A stretch of 64,000 nucleotides of DNA from the NCBI RefSeq assembly GCF_002975205.1, contig NZ_PCOC01000002.1, positions 434,001 to 498,000 on the forward strand. Reading direction: 5' to 3'. A program made the position numbers and the translations under genes. Positions 40,922-49,166 of this stretch are shown here, one piece after another. The stretch comes from Ochrobactrum vermis. GTDB lineage: Bacteria; Pseudomonadota; Alphaproteobacteria; Rhizobiales; Rhizobiaceae. The notes beneath the pieces are model-generated. The model was not told the origin of the DNA and searched no databases. It was given only the letters and a program-made list of their open reading frames with translations. Every line of letters starts with the position of its first letter. The first letter of the stretch is position 1.

Positions 40922-43095
40922 GAATATTTCAGGCTGCCGACAACGGTTCGGCCCTGATCGCGATAACAGAAACCTGCCGAGCAGACCGGCTTGCGGGTGT
41001 CGAAAAGGTTGGTGGCGTTAACCTGCAGCTTTACGCCCTCATAGTCCTTCTTGATGGCACCAAAGTCGAAATCGATCGCTGCGTCGACAAAGGCGCGCGA
41101 ACTGTTTTTCATGGTGTTTTCGTCATTGCCGTAACTTGAACCGACAAAGCGCACGCCCGCGCCGACGCCCAGACCGTAGAGAATGCTGTTTTCTGGCAAT
41201 TTATAATGCGCCCAGGCCGATGCCATGTGGGTTGGTACGGACGAGATTTCATTGCCTACCGTACCTTCCGGCCCGTCTTTGATGCTGGTCTGCATATAGC
41301 TATACGACGCAATTAGAGACAGGCCATTGTCGAGACTGGTGCTTGCTTCCAATTCCAGACCACGCGAGCGTAGTTTACCGCGCTGTACCTGAATGTTGGC
41401 CGGCCCGGTATCCAGTTCAACCACTTCGTAATAGAGGCCATTGTCCTGATTGATGTTGAACAAAGCGGCCGTTATCAGGGTATTGCTGTTGGGCAACTGG
41501 TATTTGATCCCGATTTCCTGCTGCTCACTTTCCGTTGGCTTGAACGGATTGCCTGTCTCCTGGTTTACACCGGCATTGGGGGAAAAGGCTGTCGAATAGC
41601 TGGCATAGGGCGTGATACCCCAAGGCGTCTCGTAGGTCAGTCCGGCACGCCATGTGAAGGCCTTGTCGCTCTGGTCAGAATTGCTGGATGTATTGGTTGT
41701 CAGGTCGCTGCTTTTGGTGTCAGTGCTGACCCAGTCCTGGCGGCCGCCGAGGGTGAAAGTCCAGGCATCATAGCGGATTTGATCCTGTAGATAGATGCCA
41801 GTCATAAACTGGTCCTGAACGTCTTTTGTCTGGAAGCCGATCGGCGCAACAGGGCGTCCCATGGACGGATGTCTGGTATCCAGCGGTGGCGTATAGCCAT
41901 AGCCGTTCAATCCCTTCCATTGCAGTTTTGTCAGATCAATGCCGGTCAGCAGTTGGTGTTCCAGATTACCTGTATCGAAATTCGCTTCCAGTTGATTATC
42001 GATGGTGAAACTGGTCAGACGTTCTTCAAAAGTTCCCGCACTGCTGTCGAGAAGCAATGGATCGTCTTCATTGGCCTGATAGGCAAAAGCCCAGTCGGCT
42101 CCGATCTTGGTTGAGGCAAGGCGGGCATTCTGGCGGAACACGAAAGTATCGTTAATGCGCTTTTCAAATTCATAGCCTATGCGCCCCTGTGTTTGTACAG
42201 AGTCGTTGAAAGCGGTGTTGCCTGCAAAAATGTCGGATACCTTGCCTGTAACGGCATCATAATAATAAGCGGCAGTGCCGCCGGTCTTGGTGCGGGAGAA
42301 CTCGCTAAGAACGGTCAAGCGGGTGTCTTCATCCGGCTTCCACGTAAAAGCCGGCGCGATGTAAATGCGATCATCAGGAACTGACGGCTGTTCGGTATCG
42401 GCGTTGCGCCAAAGGCCGGTCAGTCGATAGTAAAGCGGGTCACCTTCCTTGACCGGTCCGGACAGATCGAACTGGGTCTGATAGCGATTGTTGGTACCGT
42501 ACTGGATCTGCACCTCACGAAGTGGGGCTTCCGTTGGACGCTTGCTTATCAGGTTGAACAGACCGCCTGCACCGGACGCGCCGTAGAGGGCTGACGAGGG
42601 GCCGCGCAAAATGGAAACACCTTCCAGACCGTAAGGTTCTGTCTTGAAGAGCGCTGAACTCGCTCCCGGCTGGCGCAGATTGTCGCGAAAGACACCGGTA
42701 TAAGTGACGTCAAAACCGCGCACCGTGAAGGAATCGAAGCGTGGATCAAAGCCATAGCCGCCAACGCGCGCGCTGGGTGTATAGGCAATGGCGTCGAGCA
42801 GGGTCTGCGGGTTGCGATCTTCAAGCTGCTGTTGGGTGACGGAGGAAATAGACTGTGGGGTCTGCACAAACGGGGTGTCGATCTTGGCACCGGTTGCGCT
42901 GCTGCGCGCCACATAACCGTCTGCATCAATCACACCACCGCTGCCGCCGTCAATGACGATCTTGTCGAGTACGATTGCGCCACTCTCCGCCTGTGGAGGG
43001 GTGGTCTGGTCCTGCGCCATTGCCGTAGCGGCAAGGGCAATCAGGGATGTGCCAGCCAGAATTGTGCGGCGAAGAGGCATGCAGTCTGAGCGCAT
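40915..43095 (-). CDS. TonB-dependent siderophore receptor
   Basis: 726 residues from the ATG at 43095 (GGGA upstream); ATGs at 43080 and 43143 are alternatives. Signal peptide ends near ALAATAMAQ. Plug domain: TPFVQTPQSISSVTQQQLED, ILRGPSSALYGASGAGGLFN (the family's most conserved block), then a 22-strand barrel ending in an aromatic W (LKYSW). Imports a ferric siderophore across the outer membrane using TonB energy. It resembles the FhuE/ferrichrome/pyoverdine class; the exact ligand is unknown. A 13-bp-arm palindrome lies just upstream. Confidence 0.9.
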   Translation of the reverse strand: MRSDCMPLRRTILAGTSLIALAATAMAQDQTTPPQAESGAIVLDKIVIDGGSGGVIDADGYVARSSATGAKIDTPFVQTPQSISSVTQQQLEDRNPQTLLDAIAYTPSARVGGYGFDPRFDSFTVRGFDVTYTGVFRDNLRQPGASSALFKTEPYGLEGVSILRGPSSALYGASGAGGLFNLISKRPTEAPLREVQIQYGTNNRYQTQFDLSGPVKEGDPLYYRLTGLWRNADTEQPSVPDDRIYIAPAFTWKPDEDTRLTVLSEFSRTKTGGTAAYYYDAVTGKVSDIFAGNTAFNDSVQTQGRIGYEFEKRINDTFVFRQNARLASTKIGADWAFAYQANEDDPLLLDSSAGTFEERLTSFTIDNQLEANFDTGNLEHQLLTGIDLTKLQWKGLNGYGYTPPLDTRHPSMGRPVAPIGFQTKDVQDQFMTGIYLQDQIRYDAWTFTLGGRQDWVSTDTKSSDLTTNTSSNSDQSDKAFTWRAGLTYETPWGITPYASYSTAFSPNAGVNQETGNPFKPTESEQQEIGIKYQLPNSNTLITAALFNINQDNGLYYEVVELDTGPANIQVQRGKLRSRGLELEASTSLDNGLSLIASYSYMQTSIKDGPEGTVGNEISSVPTHMASAWAHYKLPENSILYGLGVGAGVRFVGSSYGNDENTMKNSSRAFVDAAIDFDFGAIKKDYEGVKLQVNATNLFDTRKPVCSAGFCYRDQGRTVVGSLKYSW

Positions 43096-43110
43096 ATGAA
43101 ATATTCCCAA

Positions 43111-43144
43111 CATGAGTATAACAATCATGACTGTTATACTCATG
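43111..43144. promoter_or_regulatory. Long palindrome, candidate iron-responsive operator
   Basis: Perfect 13-bp arms CATGAGTATAACA (43111-43123) and TGTTATACTCATG (43132-43144) with an 8-nt centre, 16 bp before the receptor start at 43095. Position and symmetry fit a dimeric repressor or activator of the siderophore unit. It does not read as an Irr or RirA box as I know them. Confidence 0.6.
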
Positions 43145-43477
43145 TATCTGTACTGGCAAGAAATTACATGATAAAATTGGTCATGTTTTTATGCCTGTAA
43201 TCATCCTGCAACACCTCGGCTGATGCGGCGTTCAACGCTCAATACTGGCTTCGCCTGGCACGGTTGAAACGACAGGACCGGGGGATAAGAGACCGGAACC
43301 ATGAGTTGATGTGACTAGCCCCAGCGGCCGGTTTCGGCAGCTAAAGCAGGAGGCGCCTGATTAGGCGGTGGAAGGGATCAGCATGGCGATCCCCTTGGCA
43401 AATAGCGCCAGTTGACGAGGAAGTCCTCGTCAACGCGGCCTTCTCTTTCCAATGGTTCAAACAAAACGGGAAATGCT
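43145..43477. other. Intergenic stretch with hairpins, no gene recognised
   Basis: 333 bp between the receptor promoter and the sulfonate-type operon end. It contains GTTGACGAGGA (43411-43421) perfectly paired to TCCTCGTCAAC (43424-43434), and smaller inverted repeats (CGCCTGATTAGGCG at about 43355; GGGATC/GATCCC at 43374-43394). No convincing coding frame or riboswitch core was seen. The large hairpin may terminate the minus-strand operon ending at 43478, although no T tract follows. Confidence 0.5.
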
Positions 43478-44512
43478 CTAGTTGGATTGTTTCCCGTCAA
43501 CTTCCTTGTACGCTGCATCGAGGAAGCTGGTGTCGATCCACTTGTCGTAGTCAACTGAACCCTTGAGCAGTTTGGCATCGGCCATGAATTGCTCTTCGAC
43601 TTTAAGCGAAGCGAGTGCTTCGAGGGTAATTCTGGGGTCCTGATAAAACACGTTGTTCCGGTAGGTCTGGCGAACCGACTTCTCTGACGACTTTGTTTCG
43701 GCAACGAAAATCTTGATCGTTTCTTCGGGATGGGCGTCAGCCCAACGCGCTGTCTCGATATCGACCTTCAGGAGGCGCTTGACGATCTCGGGATGTTTGC
43801 GAACAAAGTCTCCATTCGCGGAAATGAGGAATGGGGCCGACCATTCCGGGTGCGAGGAGGCGTCGAGGATGACGCGGGCCTGACCTGCTTCGACGAGTTT
43901 TGCGGCGACGTCGCCGCTTTCGACAACGGCATCGACATCACCGCGCACCAGGGCCGGGCCTGAAGCATCAAAGGCGAGGTTGAGGGACTCCACGTCGTTA
44001 AGAGACAGTCCGACCGATTTGAGTGCCTTGGCGAAGATTGAATGACGGACTGTCCCTGTCAGATAGGCGATCTTCTTGCCCTTCAGATCTTGCAGTGATC
44101 TGATCGACGAGTTTGTGTTGACGATAATCGCTGAACCGTTTTCCTTGATGAAGCTGGAAAGGCCGATTGCTTTGACATCCGCACCGGCTGCGGCGACCCG
44201 CAACGCTGGATTGTTGCCGGTGTAAATGAATTCTACGGCTCCAGTTGCAAGAGCCGTTGTTGCCTCGGAACCGCCATTGGTGAAAGCGATAAATTCGACC
44301 TTGATGCCATCTTCCTCAAATTCTTTGGCAAGCGTGCCATTGTGTCTTTCAAGGATGAATTTCAGGTGGCCGGGTGCCGTGCTGCCGATACGGATCACAC
44401 TTGGCTTGTCGTCGGCAAAAGCAGGCGACGAGGGGGTAAGGTTGCCGAGTGCGAGTGCTGCAAGGCCACTCAACACGACGCGGCGCAGGATGGAAGAATT
44501 GAAAACGGTCAT
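43478..44512 (-). CDS. Sulfonate/nitrate-type ABC substrate-binding protein (SsuA/TauA-like)
   Basis: 344 residues from the ATG at 44512 (AGGGA upstream), with a signal peptide ending near SPAFADD. NMT1/SsuA-like fold: IRIGSTAPGHLKFILERHNG, EFIAFTNGGSEATTALATG, LKGKKIAYLTGTVRHSIFAKAL, ASSHPEWSAPFLISANGDFV. Family members bind alkanesulfonates, taurine, nitrate or pyrimidine precursors. Last gene of a six-gene unit with a flavoprotein and ferredoxin, suggesting an organosulfur substrate. The ligand is inferred. Confidence 0.85.
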   Translation of the reverse strand: MTVFNSSILRRVVLSGLAALALGNLTPSSPAFADDKPSVIRIGSTAPGHLKFILERHNGTLAKEFEEDGIKVEFIAFTNGGSEATTALATGAVEFIYTGNNPALRVAAAGADVKAIGLSSFIKENGSAIIVNTNSSIRSLQDLKGKKIAYLTGTVRHSIFAKALKSVGLSLNDVESLNLAFDASGPALVRGDVDAVVESGDVAAKLVEAGQARVILDASSHPEWSAPFLISANGDFVRKHPEIVKRLLKVDIETARWADAHPEETIKIFVAETKSSEKSVRQTYRNNVFYQDPRITLEALASLKVEEQFMADAKLLKGSVDYDKWIDTSFLDAAYKEVDGKQSN

Positions 44513-44552
44513 GCGGTGTTTCCCTTGAGACCAGGTTGATGTTGATGTGAAC

Positions 44553-45407
44553 TCAGGCATGGGAGATGTCGGAACTGCCTTTCCAGGCGGTGGCCCAGCG
44601 TTCGAACCAGACCAGCAGATAGTTCACCAGCAGCCCGATTGCGGTCATGGTTATGATGCCGGCATACATGTCGGCAGTTTCCATCATGAGCTGCGATTGC
44701 TGGATCAAAAATCCGAGGCCGGATTTCGCAGCAAGCATCTCTGCGCCGATTACCGCGAAGATGGAGGCTTTGACGGCAAGCCGCATGCCTGAGACGATCG
44801 AAGGAATGCTGGCTGGCAAGATGACTTTCCGGAACATATCAATGTCCGATGTGCCCATCGAACGTGCCGCCTTCAGCAGCAGTGGATCGACGGATTTGAC
44901 GCCCGAGATCGTATTGATCAGGAGAAAGAAAATCGACGAATAGAAGGTAATCGCAATCTTTGATGCTTCGCCTATACCGAGCAGGAGAATGAATACTGGC
45001 AGCAACGCAAATTGGGAAGTGTTGCGCAGTGTCTGCACCAGAAGATCAGAAACTTTTTCGAACCGGGGGTAGCGCCCCATGAGAAAGCCGAGCGGCACCG
45101 CAACGATGACGGCCAGGACGAAACCAATTGCCGCCCGTTGCAGACTGATGCCAATATTGGTCGTCAGTGTGCCGTCGAGCATCATCACGTACCATGCCTC
45201 AGATACTTCGCTCAGCGGCGGAAAAAAGATGCGATTGAGCCAGCCGAGCCGTGGTGCGATTTCCCACAATGCCAGGAAAACCAGGAGCAGGGGCAGGCCG
45301 TACGCAAATGTGCCGACCTCGGGTGGCTTGATTTTCCAAGCTCGCCCCTTTCCCCTCTTGGAAGAAGGGCGCGCACCGAATGCGGTCTTATCGGTTAGAT
45401 AGGCCAT
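44553..45407 (-). CDS. ABC importer permease (SsuC/TauC-like)
   Basis: 284 residues, six hydrophobic segments, and the BPD_transp_1 loop KAARSMGTSDIDMFRKVILP. The N-terminal 30 residues are basic and soluble (SSKRGKGRAWKIKPPE). It pairs with the following binding protein and the upstream ATPase. Confidence 0.9.
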   Translation of the reverse strand: MAYLTDKTAFGARPSSKRGKGRAWKIKPPEVGTFAYGLPLLLVFLALWEIAPRLGWLNRIFFPPLSEVSEAWYVMMLDGTLTTNIGISLQRAAIGFVLAVIVAVPLGFLMGRYPRFEKVSDLLVQTLRNTSQFALLPVFILLLGIGEASKIAITFYSSIFFLLINTISGVKSVDPLLLKAARSMGTSDIDMFRKVILPASIPSIVSGMRLAVKASIFAVIGAEMLAAKSGLGFLIQQSQLMMETADMYAGIITMTAIGLLVNYLLVWFERWATAWKGSSDISHA

Positions 45408-45421
45408 AGTAGTGGACTCCT

Positions 45422-46270
45422 TCAGTGGGCATAGTCAGGCGAAAGCACCCAGTCTTTTTGTGCCTTGTTCACTTCATCACGAAGGGCTTCCCACACTCGG
45501 CTGCGGTGCCGGTTGAATTCAGAACTGGCGCGGATATCACTGCCACGAGGCCTCGGAAGATCGACGTCGATTATCTCCTTCACCGTACCCGGACGTGCAG
45601 TCATGACGACGATCCTGTCTGCGAGGTAGATCGCCTCATCAATGGAGTGGGTGACAAAAACAACGGTTGTGCTGATCTTCTCCCAGATACGAAGTAACTC
45701 GGTCTGGAGAATCTCCCGTGTCTGCGCATCGAGTGCTGCGAAGGGCTCGTCCATGAGCAGAACTTCAGGGTCGGTGACGAGGGCCCTGGCGATTGCAACG
45801 CGCTGTTGCATGCCGCCCGAAAGCTGATTGGGGAACCGGTCTTCGAATCCGGAGAGCCCGAAAAGTGAAAGGAAGTAGCGCGCCTTATCGGTGCGCTCCC
45901 GCTTTGAGACACCATGCAGCTCCAGCGCATATTCGATGTTGGACAATGCCGTGCGCCACGGAAACAGGGCATATTGCTGGAAGACGTAGCCCGTCTTTGG
46001 GTCCGGCTTGACGATACGCTTGCCGTCGATGCTGACAATGCCGTTGGAAGCTGCTGTTAGTCCGCCGATAATGTCGAGCAAAACAGACTTGCCGCTGCCA
46101 CTCGGCCCCACCAGCGTTATGAACTCACCCTTGTGGATGGCAAGATCGACGCCATTCAGGACGGTGACGCTGTCGGAGGTGCGGCCATCGATCAAAACCG
46201 ACTGGCCGGGCTTCAGCAGGAATGTCTTGTGGACGTCAGTCACTGTGATGCGGTCCATTTGATTCTCCAT
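45422..46270 (-). CDS. ABC importer ATPase (SsuB/TauB-like)
   Basis: 282 residues. Walker A GPSGSGKS, signature LSGGMQQRVAIARAL, Walker B VLLMDEPFAALDAQT and THSIDEAIYLADRI. ATG at 46270 directly follows the ferredoxin stop; ATG at 46258 is an alternative. It powers the same importer. Confidence 0.9.
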   Translation of the reverse strand: MENQMDRITVTDVHKTFLLKPGQSVLIDGRTSDSVTVLNGVDLAIHKGEFITLVGPSGSGKSVLLDIIGGLTAASNGIVSIDGKRIVKPDPKTGYVFQQYALFPWRTALSNIEYALELHGVSKRERTDKARYFLSLFGLSGFEDRFPNQLSGGMQQRVAIARALVTDPEVLLMDEPFAALDAQTREILQTELLRIWEKISTTVVFVTHSIDEAIYLADRIVVMTARPGTVKEIIDVDLPRPRGSDIRASSEFNRHRSRVWEALRDEVNKAQKDWVLSPDYAH

Positions 46271-46597
46271 TCAGACTTGTGCAACGCGGATGCGGTGTGT
46301 CGGGTCGAGCTCCGATCCGCCCGGTTTGCCGCGCCTCCATCCAAGCGCTCGTGAATAGCTGCCGAAAAGGTTCCGCTCTTCTGCTTCGGCCTCGGTTATC
46401 GAAAGCGGGCCATCCGCCCGTTCGGCGACATAAAGAGCCTCCGTCGGACAATAGATTTCGCACAGAAAGCAGGTCTGACAATCATCCTGACGGGCAATGA
46501 GGGGGACACCGTCCGACCCGTCGAAGACGTTGGCCGGGCAGATTTTCACGCAGATATCGCATTCAACGCAGCGGCTTTGGGAAATGATCTCAATCAC
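46271..46597 (-). CDS. 2[4Fe-4S] ferredoxin, AprB-like partner of the flavoprotein
   Basis: 108 residues with two clusters' cysteine sets: CVECDICVKICP (10-21) and CQTCFLCEIYCP (about 40-51). A 55-residue basic tail follows. It overlaps the flavoprotein gene by four bases, so the two are almost certainly subunits of one enzyme, as in adenylylsulfate reductase AprAB. It would carry electrons to or from the FAD subunit. Confidence 0.85.
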   Translation of the reverse strand: MIEIISQSRCVECDICVKICPANVFDGSDGVPLIARQDDCQTCFLCEIYCPTEALYVAERADGPLSITEAEAEERNLFGSYSRALGWRRGKPGGSELDPTHRIRVAQV

Positions 46598-48225
46598 GAC
46601 GCGATCTCCTGATGCCCGTAGATGGTGGTCGAGACGGTGATCTCGTTGATGCCACGTAACGTGATGGGGTGAGAAAATGCCTTATCGTTGCTTTTGAAAT
46701 CGCTTCGGCGATGCATGCCACGGCTTTCCTTGCGGGCAAGTGCTGCCGTTACTGACCAGCGTCCGGATGCTGTGATTGCTGCCGCTTCGCGCGCCTTCAG
46801 GCGATCAAGCCCTGATCCAGAAAGATGGTGTTTGACCTCGCTCCAGATCGCATCGAGTTTTTCGCTGCTGACTGTCAGGCGATTGCCTTCGCGGAAATAG
46901 TTTTTCTCCAGGGGCGTGACTTCAGCGCGCACGCTGTCGATGACATCCTTCGGCGTGAGCGAAATCTTGGTTGCGGAGACGGGACGCAAACCTGCCTGGC
47001 CGAGTGCGCTGGAATTGTGCCTGAAGGCCCTGACGCCTCGGCGCTTGGCATGAGATGCGGCTCCTTGGCCGGACCACCAGCCACTGGCAATCGCCCAGGA
47101 AGAGTTTGGTCCCCCTCCGCCGGAAGCTGCTCCAGCGATCTGTTCGCGGCTTGCGGCATCTCCGGCAACATACAGACCGGCGACGTCCGTTGCGCAATCG
47201 GACGAGGCGATACGGATACCACCGGTGCCGCGAACGGTTCCTTCGGCGCGGAAAGTAACGCGGAATAAATCGTGGAACGGATCGACCGGCATCCTGTCAT
47301 AGGGAACGAAGCAGTTCGGCTGGCCACGGCGCAACCAGTCCTGCAGGGTAGGCTCTGCTTGATCGAGTGTCGCATAGACCGGGGCGTTGATCATGGCTTT
47401 GGCGATTTCCTGTTCGCGCTCGCCAATTCCGTTCTGCAGATGATTGCCATCGCTATCGAGAATTGGTGTGCCATCCTCCCGATAGAATGTAGCCCAGCGG
47501 AACGGTAATCCCTTATTGAGGGAGGTACCGAAGGGTGCCAGAGTGTACTTGCCGGTGAATTCCATCCCGGAAAGGGCAGCCCCGGCTTCAGCGGCCATAA
47601 GATGACCGTCGCCTGTCAAGGTCGCGGCACCCAGGATGCGCTCGTTGAAGGCGCAGCCGCCTGTCGCAAGCACGACTGCACCGGCATCAACACGCCAGTC
47701 GCGGTTGCGCTGACGATCCATGCCCGCAGCGCCGGTAACCGCTTCGCCGTCGAAATAGAGTTCCAAGGCTGGATGGTGGTCCAGCACCGTAATTCCGGCT
47801 CTCAGAATGCGGCGGCGCATGAAAGCCATGTAGTCGGGTCCGCGTAGATTGGCGATATAGAGCTTGCCGTTTTCGTCGTCGGGAAATGGATATCCCCATT
47901 CAGCCAGCTTAAGCAGGTTTTCATAGGCTTGATCGACGGTGCGCAGCATCCAGCGTTGATCAGCAAGATTGCCGGTACGCTGCCAACGCCGCTCGATGAT
48001 CTGTGCCCGATTGTCCCCCGGCGGTACGGTCCAGGTGCCGGTATTTGACGGTGCCGTCGCGCCACTGGTGCCTAAATAACCCTTGTCGGCAATTACGACG
48101 CGGGCGCCGCTCTGCACAGCAGACAAAGCAGCCCAGGCGCCTGCAGGACCACCTCCCAATACGAGTACGTCCGTTTGCAAATACAGCGGATCACCGCCTG
48201 TCAGGTCTTTTCGCTTCAATGACAT
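46594..48225 (-). CDS. FAD-dependent oxidoreductase, fumarate-reductase/AprA-like flavoprotein
   Basis: 543 residues. N-terminal FAD motif VLGGGPAGAWAALSAVQSGA with ADKGYLGTSGATAPSNTGTW, a central capping domain (EFTGKYTLAPFG), a C-terminal FAD block GLYVAGDAASREQIAGAASGGGGPN, then the helical succinate-dehydrogenase-type tail (EKNYFREGNRLTVSSEKLDA; AREAAAITASGRWSVTAALA; ESRGMHRRSDF). Architecture is that of AprA or fumarate reductase subunit A. With the ferredoxin and sulfonate-type importer it probably acts in organosulfur or sulfite/APS-type chemistry; the reaction is unknown. Confidence 0.8.
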   Translation of the reverse strand: MSLKRKDLTGGDPLYLQTDVLVLGGGPAGAWAALSAVQSGARVVIADKGYLGTSGATAPSNTGTWTVPPGDNRAQIIERRWQRTGNLADQRWMLRTVDQAYENLLKLAEWGYPFPDDENGKLYIANLRGPDYMAFMRRRILRAGITVLDHHPALELYFDGEAVTGAAGMDRQRNRDWRVDAGAVVLATGGCAFNERILGAATLTGDGHLMAAEAGAALSGMEFTGKYTLAPFGTSLNKGLPFRWATFYREDGTPILDSDGNHLQNGIGEREQEIAKAMINAPVYATLDQAEPTLQDWLRRGQPNCFVPYDRMPVDPFHDLFRVTFRAEGTVRGTGGIRIASSDCATDVAGLYVAGDAASREQIAGAASGGGGPNSSWAIASGWWSGQGAASHAKRRGVRAFRHNSSALGQAGLRPVSATKISLTPKDVIDSVRAEVTPLEKNYFREGNRLTVSSEKLDAIWSEVKHHLSGSGLDRLKAREAAAITASGRWSVTAALARKESRGMHRRSDFKSNDKAFSHPITLRGINEITVSTTIYGHQEIAS

Positions 48226-48277
48226 TGAGATTTCCGGAAAACATTATGCGGGTTTGCGACCGCGCAACTGTCTGTTG

Positions 48278-48865
48278 TCATGCCACATTGGAGAACCAGG
48301 ATGGTTCGTTGCCAGCAGTCCATTTGATGTTGCAGCCGATGGAGGGCGTTTGTTCTGCGGCAGGCTTCCTGCCAGCAAGTATTGCATCGGTCGCAGCGCG
48401 GAGATCCTTGCCCGTTACCACCTTGCCGTTGCCTGGGCGCGCATCGTCGAATTGGCCATGATAGGCGAGCTTGCGGTCGCCATCGAAAACGAAAAGATCA
48501 GGCGTGCATGCCGCGCCGTAAGCCTTTGCGGCCGCTTGCTCCTCGTCCTTCAGATAGGGGAACGAGTAACCGATCTCATCGACTTCCCGACCGATTGCCT
48601 TGATGCTTTCTTCAGGGTGGGCGTCGGCATCGTTGCTGTTAATGGCAATTATCTGCAGGCCTTTGGTCTGATACTCGCGGGCGAAGGATGCAAATTCATT
48701 GCGAATGAGCTGTATGAAGGGACAGCGATTGGAGATGAAAGCGACGAGAAGCGCTGGCGCGGCTTCAAAATCGGAGAGCCTGTGCGCTACCCCATTTGCG
48801 TCGCTCAGGAGGAAATCGGCTGCTGTTGTGCCAAGCTCGATGGAATTGGATAGGGTTTTCGGCAT
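48278..48865 (-). CDS. Thioredoxin-fold peroxiredoxin-like protein
   Basis: 195 residues of an AhpC/TSA-type thioredoxin fold. C48 lies in SNRCPFIQL, with no resolving cysteine in a CxxC; other family marks are AYGAACTPDLFVFDGDRKLAYHGQFDDARPG and the ending PSIGCNIKW with another cysteine. AGGAGG precedes the ATG. It leads the operon of the AprA-like enzyme, suggesting handling of a persulfide or sulfenate, or protection from peroxide. The role is inferred. Confidence 0.7.
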   Translation of the reverse strand: MPKTLSNSIELGTTAADFLLSDANGVAHRLSDFEAAPALLVAFISNRCPFIQLIRNEFASFAREYQTKGLQIIAINSNDADAHPEESIKAIGREVDEIGYSFPYLKDEEQAAAKAYGAACTPDLFVFDGDRKLAYHGQFDDARPGNGKVVTGKDLRAATDAILAGRKPAAEQTPSIGCNIKWTAGNEPSWFSNVA

Positions 48866-48895
48866 AGGATCCTCCTTTAGTGGAGGGTCTATAAT

Positions 48896-48910
48896 CTACA
48901 ATTTTTGTAG
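48896..48910. promoter_or_regulatory. Inverted repeat before the sulfur-type operon
   Basis: CTACAA (48896-48901), TTT, TTGTAG (48905-48910), 31 bp upstream of the thioredoxin-like start. A likely operator or promoter element for the six-gene minus-strand unit. The remaining gap to 49166 (about 255 bp) shows no gene that I can support. Confidence 0.45.
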
Positions 48911-49166
48911 GTAATGAAGGAAAGAAGATTGCGTCTTCTTCCCGGAATCGGAATTAACTTCCCACGGCTTTGACGTCGCGCAAAAGCTATATGGTTGTGA
49001 AGAAAAATAATTCAGCGACCTGCTGGCGCTCATATGCTGTGGGTTCAGCGAACTTCGAGAACGGCGACTTCCCCGCGCGATTTGCTCAAGTATTGCAACA
49101 GGTACGTCACAAAAATCTATCGGTAGATGTCGTATTCCGAACCAAGATCTAAAATAAACATGTCGC

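Noticed and set aside
43145..43477. A cobalamin or other riboswitch upstream of the TonB receptor
   Set aside because: I found none of the conserved B12-box core (GCCACTG-type) on either strand, and the neighbours (FhuF, siderophore binding protein) point to iron, not cobalamin.
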